Part shown: positions 46,001 to 52,979 of the stretch, piece by piece
Layout of the letters: each line of letters starts with the position of its first letter
Numbering within the stretch: position 1 is the first letter of the stretch
Assembly: GCA_036172665.1 (NCBI GenBank)
Contig: CM069870.1
Span: 70,928,212-70,992,211 of the forward strand
Length of the DNA stretch: 64,000 nt
Direction: 5' to 3'
Source: Prosopocoilus inquinatus
Taxonomy: Eukaryota; Arthropoda; Insecta; Coleoptera; Lucanidae
Translations under genes and position numbers: made by a program
The notes under the pieces: model-generated
Seen by the model: only the letters and a program-made list of their open reading frames with translations
What the model was told of the DNA's origin: nothing
Databases searched by the model: none

Positions 46001-48490
46001 TATTATTATTATTATATTTATAATAATTTAATTTGTAATTTTTTTTAAAGAAACTGAAGATCGTAAAAAAATATATTGACGAAGATCTTCAGTTTTTCTC
46101 GAAAAAAAAATTACAAATAAAATTATTTTTTATCGATTTATTTTTTTTTTCTAAAAAAAATTACAAATAAAATTACTTTTGTATCGATTTATTTATAATA
46201 ATTTAATTTGTAATTTTTTTTTAAGAAACTGAAGATCGTAAAAAAACATTTTGACGAAGATCTTCAGTTTTTCTCGAAAAATAAACTACAAATAAAATAA
46301 TTTTTTTATCGATTTAAAATTTTTTGACAGATATTATTAATTTACTTAACTAAACGAACGAATTTTGGTTTGCTGTTTTGTTTTAATAAATGTTTTTTTT
46401 TTCGTTATTGGAAACAAGGCGACAGAAAAGACCATTAATTCAAGAAGTTAGAAGGAATGACAGTTAGTTGTCCTTCCTTTTTCTTTTTTTTACTAGCGAT
46501 TTGTAATTATTTTCTCTGCGCCTAGATTAGTTTATGTTTTTTTTTTTATTTCTCCATATTGGTTTTATTTTTTCTTCCTTTCATCGCTACATTTTAACTC
46601 ATGCTTTCGCTGTTGTTTTTTTGTTTTTCTCTTTTGCTCCGTCCTTTGTCTTTCCTTCTTATTTTTCTGCCCTCGATTGGTAATTCTTTTGGCTTCGGTT
46701 TTTTCCCTCCGTTTTGGTTGCCTTCTTTAACGTAGGCTTTTTTCCCCACTCTTTTCCTCCATGCTATTTGTTCTCTCATTTCTTTTTTCTTTTACGTCTC
46801 GAGACTTATCTTGTAATAAGCAAATTAAAAAATATGAAAAGAGAGAAAAATAATGTCATTTTTCAGTACGTTAAGGACCTTGCCCCCCAAGGTCAACCGA
46901 GTACAGTCTTGGATCCCCTGGAACCCCTCAGGCACAATTTGGGTTCCGTAATGAATCTCATCGTTTTCGGCAAGTCATGGCCGCGAGACGACGAACTGTG
47001 GAAGTGGCTCCAACATCTCCAGGAGGAAGGGACGAAACACATAGGCGTCGCAGGACCCCTGAACTTCCTGCCTTTTCTTAGGTTGGTCTTCAGGTTTCCT
47101 TAAACCTGCTTCCTGGAAACGTCAAGAGCCAACCCCCATTTACACTCTCAGTTCTTTAGATTTTTTTCCCAAATGCAAGGCCTCATGCATGCTTCCTCAA
47201 TTTACCTTCCTGAGAACGCCAAGAGCAACCCCCATTTACCCCCACGGTTCTTTGGAGTTTTGCCCGAATACAAGGCCATAGAATGTTTCCTCAAACCTTC
47301 TTCCTGGGAACGCCAAAAGCCAACCCCCATTTACACTCTCGGTTCTTTAGATTTTTTCTAAATGCAAGGCCTTTGCCCGTTTCCTCAAACCTTCTTCCTA
47401 CGGAAGCCAAGAGCCAATCCCCATTTACACCCTCGGTTCTTTAGATTTGCTTCCAAATGCAAGGTCTTTTCCGGTTTCCTCAAACCTTCTCCCTAGGAAC
47501 ACCAAGAGCCAATCCCCATTGACACCCTCGGTTCTTTAAGGTTTTTGCCCAAATACAAGAAGTCCACTGCGTTTCTGCTCGAGGGCAAAGCCAAAACCCA
47601 TCAAGTCTATCGCGACATCATCAAAGAGCAAGCCGACCTCGACGGCGACCTTGATTTAATACGAGCGTTCCTGTTGGAGCGTGAAAGGACTAAAGGCACT
47701 GACGACCACGAGTTCTATGACGACGAACAATTCTGCCACCTGCTCGCCGATGTCTTCGGGGCCGGCCTGGACACGACCCTAACCACCCTAAGGTTCTCTG
47801 TTCCTCCTCGCTTGTCTTCTTGGCTTTGTCGTTCTAAATCGGGGGAGGCCCCCCCGTCATCTCTTCCAGGTGGTTTTTGCTTTACATGGCGTGCAATCCT
47901 CCGGCGCAACAGAAGGTGCAACGTGAACTCGATGCGATCCTGCATGGTTCCTTTCCTTCTTTGGACGACCTTCCAAATCTCCACTTGACGAAAGCCTCCC
48001 TGGCCGAAGCGCAGCGGATACGCCCCGTGGTACCCCTGGGTATTCCCCACGGGGCTTTGGAGGAACTCGAGCTCGACGGCTATAAAATTCCGAAGGGCTC
48101 GATGATCATCCCCCTGCAATGGCGGGTGCACATGGCCCCCGAAAACTGGGACGAACCCGAGCGGTTCGAGCCGGCCAGGTTCTTGAATGAGGAGGGCAAG
48201 TTCGTGAAGCGCGACGCCTTCATCCCTTTCCAGACCGGTGAGTCTCTTTCTATCTGTCGAGTGCATTCTTTTTTTTTTTGTTTGAAATGAAACTAAAAGG
48301 TAAACGGATGTGCGTGGGGGATGAACTCGCTAGGATGTTGCTGTTCCTTTTCGGCGCCGCAATCCTCCAGGAGTTTTCGATTTCGACCGCGGAGGGGGCG
48401 AGGATCGATTTGAAGGGCGAGTGCGGCATCACGCTCACCCCAAAACCGCACGAGTTGGTGTTCACCGTGCGCAAAAAAACTGAATCATAA
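21724..48490 (+). CDS. CYP306A1: CYP306A1 (phantom), ecdysteroid 25-hydroxylase: complete six-exon coding sequence
   Basis: Join 21724-22045, 43216-43361, 46867-47081, 47541-47792, 47870-48237 and 48300-48490: 1494 nt, 497 residues. All five introns are GT-AG and phases match (1, 0, 2, 2, 1). In order: an N-terminal membrane anchor (residues 2-21), the proline hinge PPGPWGLP (29-36), helix-C WxxxR (W117-R121), I-helix GAGLDTT (301-307), ExxR (E358-R361), PERF (408-411) and the heme loop FQTGKRMCVG with Cys439. The PLYLT..GIM segment and PFQTGKRMC.GDELAR are typical of CYP306A1, a clan-2 microsomal P450. It hydroxylates carbon 25 of ecdysone precursors in the ER of steroidogenic cells. The length is slightly short for the family, with no key residue missing. 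Linkage to CYP18A1 at 56.3 kb supports the assignment. Confidence 0.93.
22985..23870 (+). repeat. 146-bp minisatellite, six copies
   Basis: CGATTTCATGCGTCGC-type landmarks lie at 23019, 23165, 23311, 23463, 23609 and 23755, with spacing 146 bp except one of 152. Each unit also carries GCTCGCTGGCTCCAGTCGTG and CTTCAAGACGGGCGCCA blocks. Confidence 0.92.
23871..24510. repeat. Diverged 280-bp units derived from the 146-bp repeat, with inverted pieces
   Basis: The same landmark reappears at 24041 and 24317. Its reverse complement (CACATGAAATYAGG plus TAGAATTT) follows at about 24157 and 24433, each time before AATCCAAAAAT(G/C)CAATAATC. Each of these longer units therefore holds a direct and an inverted copy and can fold back on itself. 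Confidence 0.7.
24536..25335 (+). promoter_or_regulatory. Scattered CTCF-like motifs
   Basis: GTGCCACCTAGTGAC (24540-24554), GGCGCCATCTAGTGAC (24626-24641), AGCGCCACCTAGTAA (24816-24830) and AGCGCCATCTAGTGAT (25315-25330) all fit the insect CTCF consensus as I recall it (GCGCCMYCTAGYGG), all in the same orientation. Binding is inferred, not shown. Confidence 0.45.
25590..26790 (+). repeat. Seven tandem units of about 175 bp, each with a CTCF-like motif
   Basis: GCCATCTAGCGGC or a close variant sits at 25605, 25768, 25951, 26126, 26290, 26464 and 26640, spacing 163-183 bp. Shared flanking blocks are TGATTACCGCAGTGTAT before it, and GAACCGAATTCACTAAGACT, AACGACTATTCTTGAGAGAT and AAGAATATTCCTAAGCACTT after it. 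The motif is the best-conserved part in most units; units at 26126, 26290 and 26464 carry one or two changes. Confidence 0.9.
26791..27590. other. Unique, partly GC-rich stretch of intron 2
   Basis: At 26920-27330 the sequence is markedly richer in GC and CpG than the rest of the intron (GACGGACGGGCAGCGTTCG, GCCGCGCCGTCGTCGGAGG). It is not repetitive. No exon or known domain is visible on either strand. It could be regulatory or an unrecognised insertion. Confidence 0.3.
27590..29340 (+). repeat. Four long tandem units of about 500-670 bp
   Basis: GCAATTATCTGCAGTC with the following AATATTTCGTGGGAATT lies at 27621, 28214, 28807 and 29300. TAGCGCAGATGTGTATTTTA lies at about 27829, 28456 and 29130. 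The last unit is shortened. A lone piece of the same unit follows the broken exon-3 copy at 39534. Confidence 0.85.
29690..31530 (+). repeat. Purine-rich block (A/G on the plus strand) with inverted T/C tracts
   Basis: Long GAAGAACAAAAAAAG-type runs, with a recurring GATCGACGATTATGAGGC landmark at about 29980, 30130 (variant), 30528 (variant) and 30658. Short T/C-rich tracts at 30225-30270, 30303-30350 and 30834-30865 are complementary to their purine neighbours, so the block can form hairpins or triplex DNA. Open frames on both strands are low-complexity only. Confidence 0.65.
31531..32900. other. Unique stretch of intron 2
   Basis: Non-repetitive DNA with a GC-richer portion at 31970-32130, including CGGCTCGGCTCGGCTCGAA and an octamer-like ATATGCAAA. 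No exon recognised. Confidence 0.3.
32905..33178 (+). repeat. 68-bp tandem repeat, four copies
   Basis: ACCTCAAAAGACACGTAAAG starts at 32909, 32977, 33045 and (one mismatch) 33113, exactly 68 bp apart. Copies two and three are nearly identical. Confidence 0.95.
33490..34010. repeat. Dispersed repeat, copy 2 (related to 8010-8740)
   Basis: It shares ordered blocks with the copy near 8 kb: GCTTGGTTCTTGAAAAATCC, TTTGTTTCCCGTTGTTTGC, GACGAAGAAATCTGTACACT and ATTCAAACTCGCCTTCGCCG. The 54-bp unit is present once here, against about four times in the other copy. Confidence 0.55.
34011..34850. other. Unannotated intron sequence
   Basis: No repeat or exon recognised. Short frames at 34104-34289 and 34495-34746 resemble no known family. 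Confidence 0.25.
34850..35330 (+). repeat. Three purine-rich tandem units of about 210 bp
   Basis: GAAACGTCTTTTTT lies at 34880, 35084 and 35301. Each is followed by GAGCG(C/T)GAC(A/G)AA and GAAAGAG(T/C)AGCGTG blocks. The first two units continue in parallel through GACGGGATGAGAAAATCTGA and GGTCTTAATTGGGG; the third has this part cut off. Confidence 0.8.
35935..38275 (+). repeat. Long tandem array of about 511-bp units, nearly five copies
   Basis: CTCTTCTCATTTGG starts at 35941, 36441, 36951 and 37464, with a variant near 37967. TTTTGGAATGGRCCTTC occurs at about 36180, 36691, 37202, 37716 and 38030. The first unit is the most diverged, the middle ones nearly identical, and the last lacks about 200 bp. 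Some units stay open on either strand, but the frames differ between units and no protein family is recognised. Confidence 0.92.
38425..38655 (+). repeat. Tandem repeat of about 60 bp, four copies
   Basis: Units start with TTCCATTAGGC(C)TTT and continue through CTTTCTGTTTCTG, TTTTTCCTCTCTC and TTCAG. Spacing is 52-62 bp. The strand is pyrimidine-rich. Confidence 0.85.
38660..39285. other. Unique GC-rich island in intron 2
   Basis: From 38800 to 39250 the sequence is rich in CpG (CGGGCGCCGGCGCCTCG, GAGCGCCGCTCGCCTGGTGC) and non-repetitive, lying between two low-complexity regions. No exon is recognised. A candidate conserved non-coding element. Confidence 0.35.
39289..39535 (+). pseudogene. 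Broken duplicate of CYP306A1 exon 3 with its upstream flank
   Basis: The part from 39372 (GGAAGTTTCGAGC) through the acceptor TTGTTTCAG at 39437 and the exon body matches the true exon at 43145-43361 closely. Eight bases are missing where the WxxxR motif is encoded (GAGAAAGGTTAGTCTCC replaces the longer original). This shifts the frame and removes the helix-C arginine. The copy stops at GAAGCGC (about 39534) and continues directly into a piece of the 27.6-29.3 kb repeat (GCGCAGATGTGTATTTTA). The deletion creates a donor-like AAAG|GTTAGT inside it. Confidence 0.85.
39536..41260. repeat. T-rich degenerate repeats
   Basis: Recurring blocks include GAATTGACTTTTCGCATTTT and TCATCAATTTTCTTTTGTTT at roughly 130-bp spacing (about 40090-40330), in a strongly T-rich strand. 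The first 70 bases belong to the 27.6-29.3 kb repeat family. Open frames here are phenylalanine-rich by-products. Confidence 0.5.
41267..41410 (+). repeat. Two tandem pieces of the exon-3 upstream flank
   Basis: TTTGTTTGTGTGTTTTCGAA followed by GCGTCTAACGTCACGAAAGT appears twice here (about 41269 and 41345) and once at 39291, upstream of the broken exon. The segment in front of exon 3 was therefore copied at least three times. Confidence 0.85.
41411..43140. repeat. Pyrimidine-rich sequence with a 315-bp tandem duplication
   Basis: TCTCTCAATTTTCTC-type tracts throughout. ACATAAAATAAAGA lies at about 42697 and 43012, and both copies continue through GAGAAAATTAA, GACAAAGAAATTCTT and CTCTCAATTTCCCTCTTT. 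Each copy contains inverted GAGAAAATTA and TCAATTTTCTC tracts that could pair. Confidence 0.6.
43216..43361 (+). CDS. CYP306A1: CYP306A1 coding exon 2 (residues 108-156; third exon if the untranslated exon is real)
   Basis: It follows GTCTTGTTTCAG and ends at TAAAG|GTGAGC. It completes Gly108, encodes ICAEKGLWRNQRRF with the helix-C WxxxR pair, and exits in phase 0. Referred to elsewhere as exon 3, counting the proposed untranslated exon. Confidence 0.92.
43582..43982. mobile_element. MITE-like element with imperfect terminal inverted repeats
   Basis: The left end TATACAGGATGTTCTACTTA (then AGGCGG) pairs imperfectly with the right end, whose reverse complement reads TATACAAGGTGTGTCAATTA then AGGCGG. 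An inner inverted pair, GTGTTCCGTTT and AAACGGAACAC, lies at about 43787-43840. The left end resembles that of the hairpin element at 246. It carries one unit of the intron-1 155-bp repeat family. Confidence 0.6.
43983..45720 (+). repeat. Tandem units of about 305 bp in intron 3
   Basis: GTATTAACTGAAACAAAAGC-type landmarks lie at about 44558, 44872, 45178 and 45480, spacing 302-314 bp. Each unit holds AAAATCCGATCG and CGAAAACAAAAGGAACAAAA blocks. A further local duplication of about 79 bp (CCGAACAGGAACAATTGACG) lies at about 44636 and 44715. Confidence 0.8.
45820..46330. repeat. AT-rich block with duplicated hairpin
   Basis: AAATTACAAATAAAATTA-type stretches alternate with their complements. 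GAAACTGAAGATCGTAAAAA followed by ACGAAGATCTTCAGTTTTTC, an inverted pair, occurs twice, about 46049-46098 and 46224-46274. Confidence 0.75.
46867..47081 (+). CDS. CYP306A1: CYP306A1 coding exon 3 (residues 157-227 and part of 228)
   Basis: It follows TTTTTCAG and ends at CTTAG|GTTGGT in phase 2. It encodes the D-G helix region (LGSVMNLIVFGKSWPRDD and GVAGPLNFLPFLR). Intron 3 before it is about 3.5 kb and repeat-filled. Confidence 0.92.
47082..47540 (+). repeat. Intron 4: tandem 94-bp units each carrying a copy of the exon acceptor region
   Basis: CCCCATTTACAC(T/C)CTC then GGTTCTTTAG recurs at about 47136, 47230, 47323, 47419 and 47514, spacing 93-96 bp. After each, a TTTTTGCCCAAAT(G/A)CAAGG-like stretch follows. 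In the last unit these same bases are the real acceptor and the first bases of the next exon (47541 onward). Four decoy acceptor regions therefore precede the real one. In the second unit TTTAG has become TTTGGAG. Reading from the fourth decoy meets TAG after 16 codons. Confidence 0.9.
47541..47792 (+). CDS. CYP306A1: CYP306A1 coding exon 4 (residues 228-312)
   Basis: It follows GGTTCTTTAAG, completes Arg228 and ends at CTAAG|GTTCTC, phase 2. It encodes FLPKYKK through the I-helix with GAGLDTT, the oxygen-activation motif. Confidence 0.92.
47870..48237 (+). CDS. CYP306A1: CYP306A1 coding exon 5 (residues 312-435)
   Basis: It follows CATCTCTTCCAG after a 77-base intron and ends at GACCG|GTGAGT, phase 1. 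It encodes the ExxR (EAQR), PERF and the start of the heme loop (PFQTG). Confidence 0.93.
48300..48490 (+). CDS. CYP306A1: CYP306A1 last coding exon (residues 435-497)
   Basis: It follows AACTAAAAG after a 62-base intron whose polypyrimidine run lies well upstream of the AG. It encodes KRMCVGDELARM with the heme-ligand Cys439, then the C-terminal GITLTPKPH segment, and ends with TAA at 48488-48490. Confidence 0.92.
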
Positions 48491-49650
48491 AAAGAAGTTG
48501 AGGGTCACAGTTTTTTTTTTTTTTTATTTTTAATTTTAATTTTATTCATCGACGACTTCATTAAAACGTATCCTGTAAAAAGGTCGATTTCTTTTCAAGA
48601 ACCTTTTCGATCCTCACCCTATTGTATCCTGCACGAAAGACAAAACTAATTTTTTTGATCAGGCAAACTCAAAGTCAATGTTAGGTTTCTATTTTGCGAT
48701 TGCTATACTTCGGACGTTTCGGTAAGCGTTACCATGGATACACGAAACACGGTCGATGAACACGCGTTCCGGCCGTCCCCGTTACATTTTGAAACAGAAG
48801 ACGAGCGGTAATCAAACCGTAATATTCCAAAATTGACTTTACGCAGAGGAATGAGAAAAGAAAAAAGGAAAACGAAATGAAGAACGGGGTTTGGAATTGT
48901 CGTTCCGGTTTGGTAGTCGATGCGTATCGAAAACATAAGACGATCGCACGATTTGTAAGAAAAGAAAATGATTTGGCTTTTATTCTATTCTTTGGTAATC
49001 GTTTTGCGCAGACGATGAATACACCCCGCTCTATTTGATCTTCGCGTTATGTAGACGATGAATACGCACGATTCAGTGTCCTTGCATTCCGTCCGAAGTA
49101 TAACGATTACACATTCGGAGAGAATACAGCGATTCGTTGTTCATTCTTGTTAATTAACACTTCGAAATTGACGCTTCGCGAAGAAATGAAAACAAAATTT
49201 GCCAGAGTTGTTAGAAAAAAAGGGAGTTGAATTTTATTCCCAAATTTTCCAAAGATAAAACTATTCTAAAAACAAATGACGAAGGCCGTTTCGAGCGTCA
49301 CCACCGCTACAAAAACCTCGGACGATGAATGGAAGTTATTCTATTTTTCGTTCATCGTCTTGCGCAGACTATGAATACACACTATTCTATTCAATACTCG
49401 CATTCTGTAGACGATGAATACACACCGTTTAGTGTCCTTGCATTCGGTCCAAAACACGTCCGAAGTATAGTGATTACATACACAAAGAGAATAAAGAGAA
49501 TTCGCTGTTCATTTGTTAATTAACACTTCGAAGTTGACGCTTCGCGTAGAAATGGCAAGAAACAAAAGAAAAACTAAACGGAAGGCGTCTTTCCTGTTAC
49601 ACTTTGAAACAAAAGACGAGAGGTAATCCTTCTTCGACATTAATCCCGCC
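48491..49650. repeat. Intergenic DNA with a repeat of about 355-365 bp
   Basis: GCGCAGAC(G/T)ATGAATACAC lies at about 49009 and 49362, and TTAATTAACACTTCGAA at about 49150 and 49514. CGTTACATTTTGAAACAGAA and a related block at about 48780 and 49596 suggest a third partial copy. An ATTAAA near 48563 is a possible early poly(A) signal of CYP306A1. Confidence 0.6.
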
Positions 49651-52080
49651 TCTTTTATTCTTCTGATATGATTTTTTCTTCTAACTTCTCGTAATTTTTT
49701 CTTGTAACCCAGTTTCTCGTTTTTATTCCTTCGCTTTTTGAGTTTCTTCGTTTGTTCTTATCTTAATATTTCTTTCATCTTTTGGTTTTCATTTTTGTTC
49801 TGTGGTTTTGCTTTATTTTCCGTTTTTTTTTTTGTTTTGTTTTTGTCTTCGTTGCTTCAGTTCGTCGAGTGCCTTTATTTCTTTGATTTTTTCTTTTTCT
49901 TATTTCTCCTGTTGTATAATTTCATGTGTACATGTTGTTTTGTTTTTCTCTCTTTTTTTGCTTAGTTTTCTTTATCATCGTTTCCCACCATTTCATTATT
50001 TTAACCACTTTCTGCCTTTTTGTTGTTTTTTTTTTTGTTGTTCTATCGTCTTTTTTTTTTTGATGTAACGCGATTTCTGTATTTGATTGTTGTTTTTGAC
50101 TTCTTCTGTAGTTTTGTTATTTTTGTCTGTACCTTTTTAGTTGTTTTGTTTTTTCATCGTTTCTTTTATTTTAATATTTTCATATTTTGTTTCTTTTTAA
50201 TGTTTGTTATGCGGTTTCTTTTGTTGTCATTTTATGATTGTGACGTCATTTGCTTTCCTTTCCTTTTTAAATTATCTTCTCATTATTTTCGGTATAGTTT
50301 TCGTTTTTGTTCTTTTTTTAATTCTTGTTATGCGGCTTCTTTTGTTTTCGTTTTGTTATTGTGACATCATTGGTTTTTTTTATTTTTTCTTTTTAATTTT
50401 TGTTATGTGGTTTTCCTTTTCTTTTTCTCTTGTTGTCGTTTTATTTCTGTGACATCATTTGTTTTTCTTTCTTTAAATTTTATTTTCATTGTTTTCGGTA
50501 TCGTTTTCGTAATTTATTTTCCGTTTTTTTTTGTCATTTGGTTGCTTCGGTTCGTTAGGTGTCTTTCCTTCCTTTGTTTTGTTTTTGTCTGATTTCGTGA
50601 ATCTCTTCCATGGATACTTCTTCCTTTCATGTCTTCTTGTTGTTTTGTCTTTTTTCTTTTTTTTTGTTTACTTTTTTACTTTTTCGCCTTTTTGTTTTTG
50701 CTATTTTTAGTTGATCTTTTTGAATTGTTTAACAGTTGCATTGTTATTTTATCAAAGCTCCCTCCCCCACCATCACTTCATTATTTTAACTTCTTTGTGA
50801 CTTTTTGTAATTAGTTTTTTTGTTGTTCAGTCATCATTTTCATTTTTTTTGACATTGTAACGTGATTCGTTGATTTGATTGTTGTTTTTGATTTCTTCTG
50901 TAGTTTTGTTATTTTATCCTGTAACTTTTTAGTTGTTTTGTTTTCTCATCGTTTCTTTTATTTTAATATTAATATCCTTTATTACTCGACTTTTTTCTTC
51001 TCTAGTTTTGTCGTCATTTTTTTTTTCTGTAACTTTGTAATTGTTTTGTTTTTTTATCGTTTCTTTGATTTAAATTGAATTAACCGACGATAAACAAAAC
51101 GAGGACGAAAACAATGAGAAGAAAATTAGGAAAAGAAAAACGAACGGCGTCATAATAATGAAACAAAAAGCAAAAGCAAGAGAGAAAGAGAAACCACATA
51201 ACAAAAATAAAAAAAATCAAAAGATGACGAAAACATTATTAACAAATGACGTCACAATAATAAAACAGAAGTGAGCGCAAAAGAACAAAAAAAAAACAAC
51301 AAAAATAAAAAAAAACAAAAAATTACGAAAATATGAAACTAACATTGAAAAAATATTTTCGTCAGCTTTTGTTTTTTTTTTTTACTTTTGTTATTTGGTT
51401 TTTCTTTTTCTTTTGCTTTTGCTTCATTATTGAGAATATTATTTTAATATTTTCATCTTTTGTTTTTTTTTTATTTCTTGTCATGCGGTTTTCCTTTTTC
51501 TTTTGCTTTTGTTGCTGTCGTTTTATTATTATAACGTCAATTGTTTTTTTTTTTGTTTTTCTAATTTCTTCTCGTAGTTTTTTCGTCATTGTTTTGTTTA
51601 TTGTCGTTTAATTCAAATTAAATTACATTAAATTAAGATAACGGACGACGATAAAAAGACAAAACGATGACGAAAACATGAGAAGAAAATTAAAAAAAAA
51701 AAACAAATGACGTTTACGTGGTTGATTTCTTTCTTGTTTTTTTTGTTTGTTTTTTGTTTTCAATCATATTCTAGACAGTCGTTTCTTTTTCTGAAATAAT
51801 TTCCTCGTCCTCGTCTTATTATTGAATCATTGAATTGCTTTCTTCTTCTTCTTTCTTTTTCTTTTTTTTGCTTTCTTCTTTTTTCGCCAGTTTTCCTCTT
51901 TTATTATTTTTCATTTGCTTTTCTTTCTCCGTGTAAATTAATCTTTCCTAGTTGTTCGCCTGTCTTCATTGCGTTTTTTTTTGTCAATTTAATGTTTATT
52001 TGTTTTTATTCTCTTACATTTTTTGTAGTTCTTTTTTTTTTTTGCTTTTTTGTTATGCTTCGTTTTTTTTAATGTTTAAA
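49651..52080. repeat. T-rich degenerate repeats with an inverted A-rich segment
   Basis: The plus strand is T-rich, with recurring TTTGTTATGYGGTTTTCTTTT and GTGAC(G/A)TCATTTG blocks (about 50205, 50325, 50410). Between about 51070 and 51345 the sequence switches to the complement (GTCATAATAATGAAACAAAA, ACCACATAACAAAAAT), then returns to T-rich. The switch makes a long imperfect hairpin. TGACGTCA palindromes occur at about 50239 and 51248. Confidence 0.6.
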
Positions 52081-52316
52081 ACCCTCACCACATCTTCGTA
52101 CCGGTTAGGTCCTCGCTTTCTTCACCTAATCAAGTCAGTCGGGATCGCAGTCGCCTGGTGTTTGCACGGACGTCTTGACGTTGGTTGTTAGTCTGCCGTG
52201 AAACGCGGAAAGTCCCAAGCCTAATCGTCCCGTTTTTTCTTGACATCGCTGTATAATGAGTTGCCCACCGCTCACTTGCGTCGTAACGCCAGGAATACCA
52301 AAATTTGCTTCTACTT

Positions 52317-52350
52317 TTAATTAATTAATTAATTAATTAATTAATTAATC
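52317..52350. repeat. TTAA/ATTA microsatellite
   Basis: Eight consecutive TTAA-type units (AATTAATTAATTAATTAATT) ending in a slightly altered copy. Confidence 0.9.
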
Positions 52351-52384
52351 AATTAAATTAATTTTGATCTTCTCAAACATTCTG

Positions 52385-52426
52385 AATAAATAAAACAACT
52401 CGCCTTACAAAAAAAATATCTTTATT
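52385..52426. terminator. Convergent poly(A) signals between CYP306A1 and CYP18A1
   Basis: On the plus strand, AATAAATAAA lies at 52385-52394. On the minus strand, AATAAA is at 52426-52421, followed by a T-rich stretch in that direction. If used, both transcripts would have 3' untranslated regions of about 3.9 kb ending within 40 bases of each other. Earlier sites are possible for both. Confidence 0.35.
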
Positions 52427-52979
52427 GATCGCTGGTTGTGTGATAAAATTATTTTTTAAATAACAGTTACTCTCTTAATAGCTTGGTCTTACTCCACTAA
52501 TATGTACAGTTTAAGATTTAAAAAAAAAGTACACAAAACAAAAAAAAATACATTAAATTATACATGTATATACAAGGGAAAAAGGAAGAAAAAAAAAAGA
52601 ATGCAACTAATTCTACGGTATGTACAACAAGAAGAAAAAAGGAGGAAAAACAACGGCGCCGCCCCCTTTTCAAGCGGCGGCGGCGCGCCGCTACTGGTTA
52701 GATACTTTCTTAACTAGTCAACAAGAATCTATCTGCCCTGAAAACGGTTGCGAATAACACTGGTTTCAATATAGGTAACGAAACGTTCTTGTGTGATGCC
52801 AACTTTCCAGTGGTAAAAAAAAATATTATTAAAAAAAAAACAATGCTGCGTCAGATACCTTAAGCGAGAGAAAGAGCGATTTTGGGGGTGAGAGGGGGTC
52901 TTAAAATCGCGCATGACTTTTCTGTGCCATTTTATGAATGATCAAAGAAAATTATGCTAAACACTCGAACATTTTCATG

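Noticed and set aside
47715..48266. 183-codon open frame on the minus strand
   Set aside because: Antisense to CYP306A1 exons and an intron; the plus-strand reading has all P450 motifs.
49738..52072. Phenylalanine-rich membrane-protein-like open frames
   Set aside because: They are translations of T-rich low-complexity DNA in many overlapping frames.
52080..52310. Possible rDNA-like or structured RNA fragment
   Set aside because: It does not match any rRNA or tRNA segment I can recall and no clear fold is apparent.
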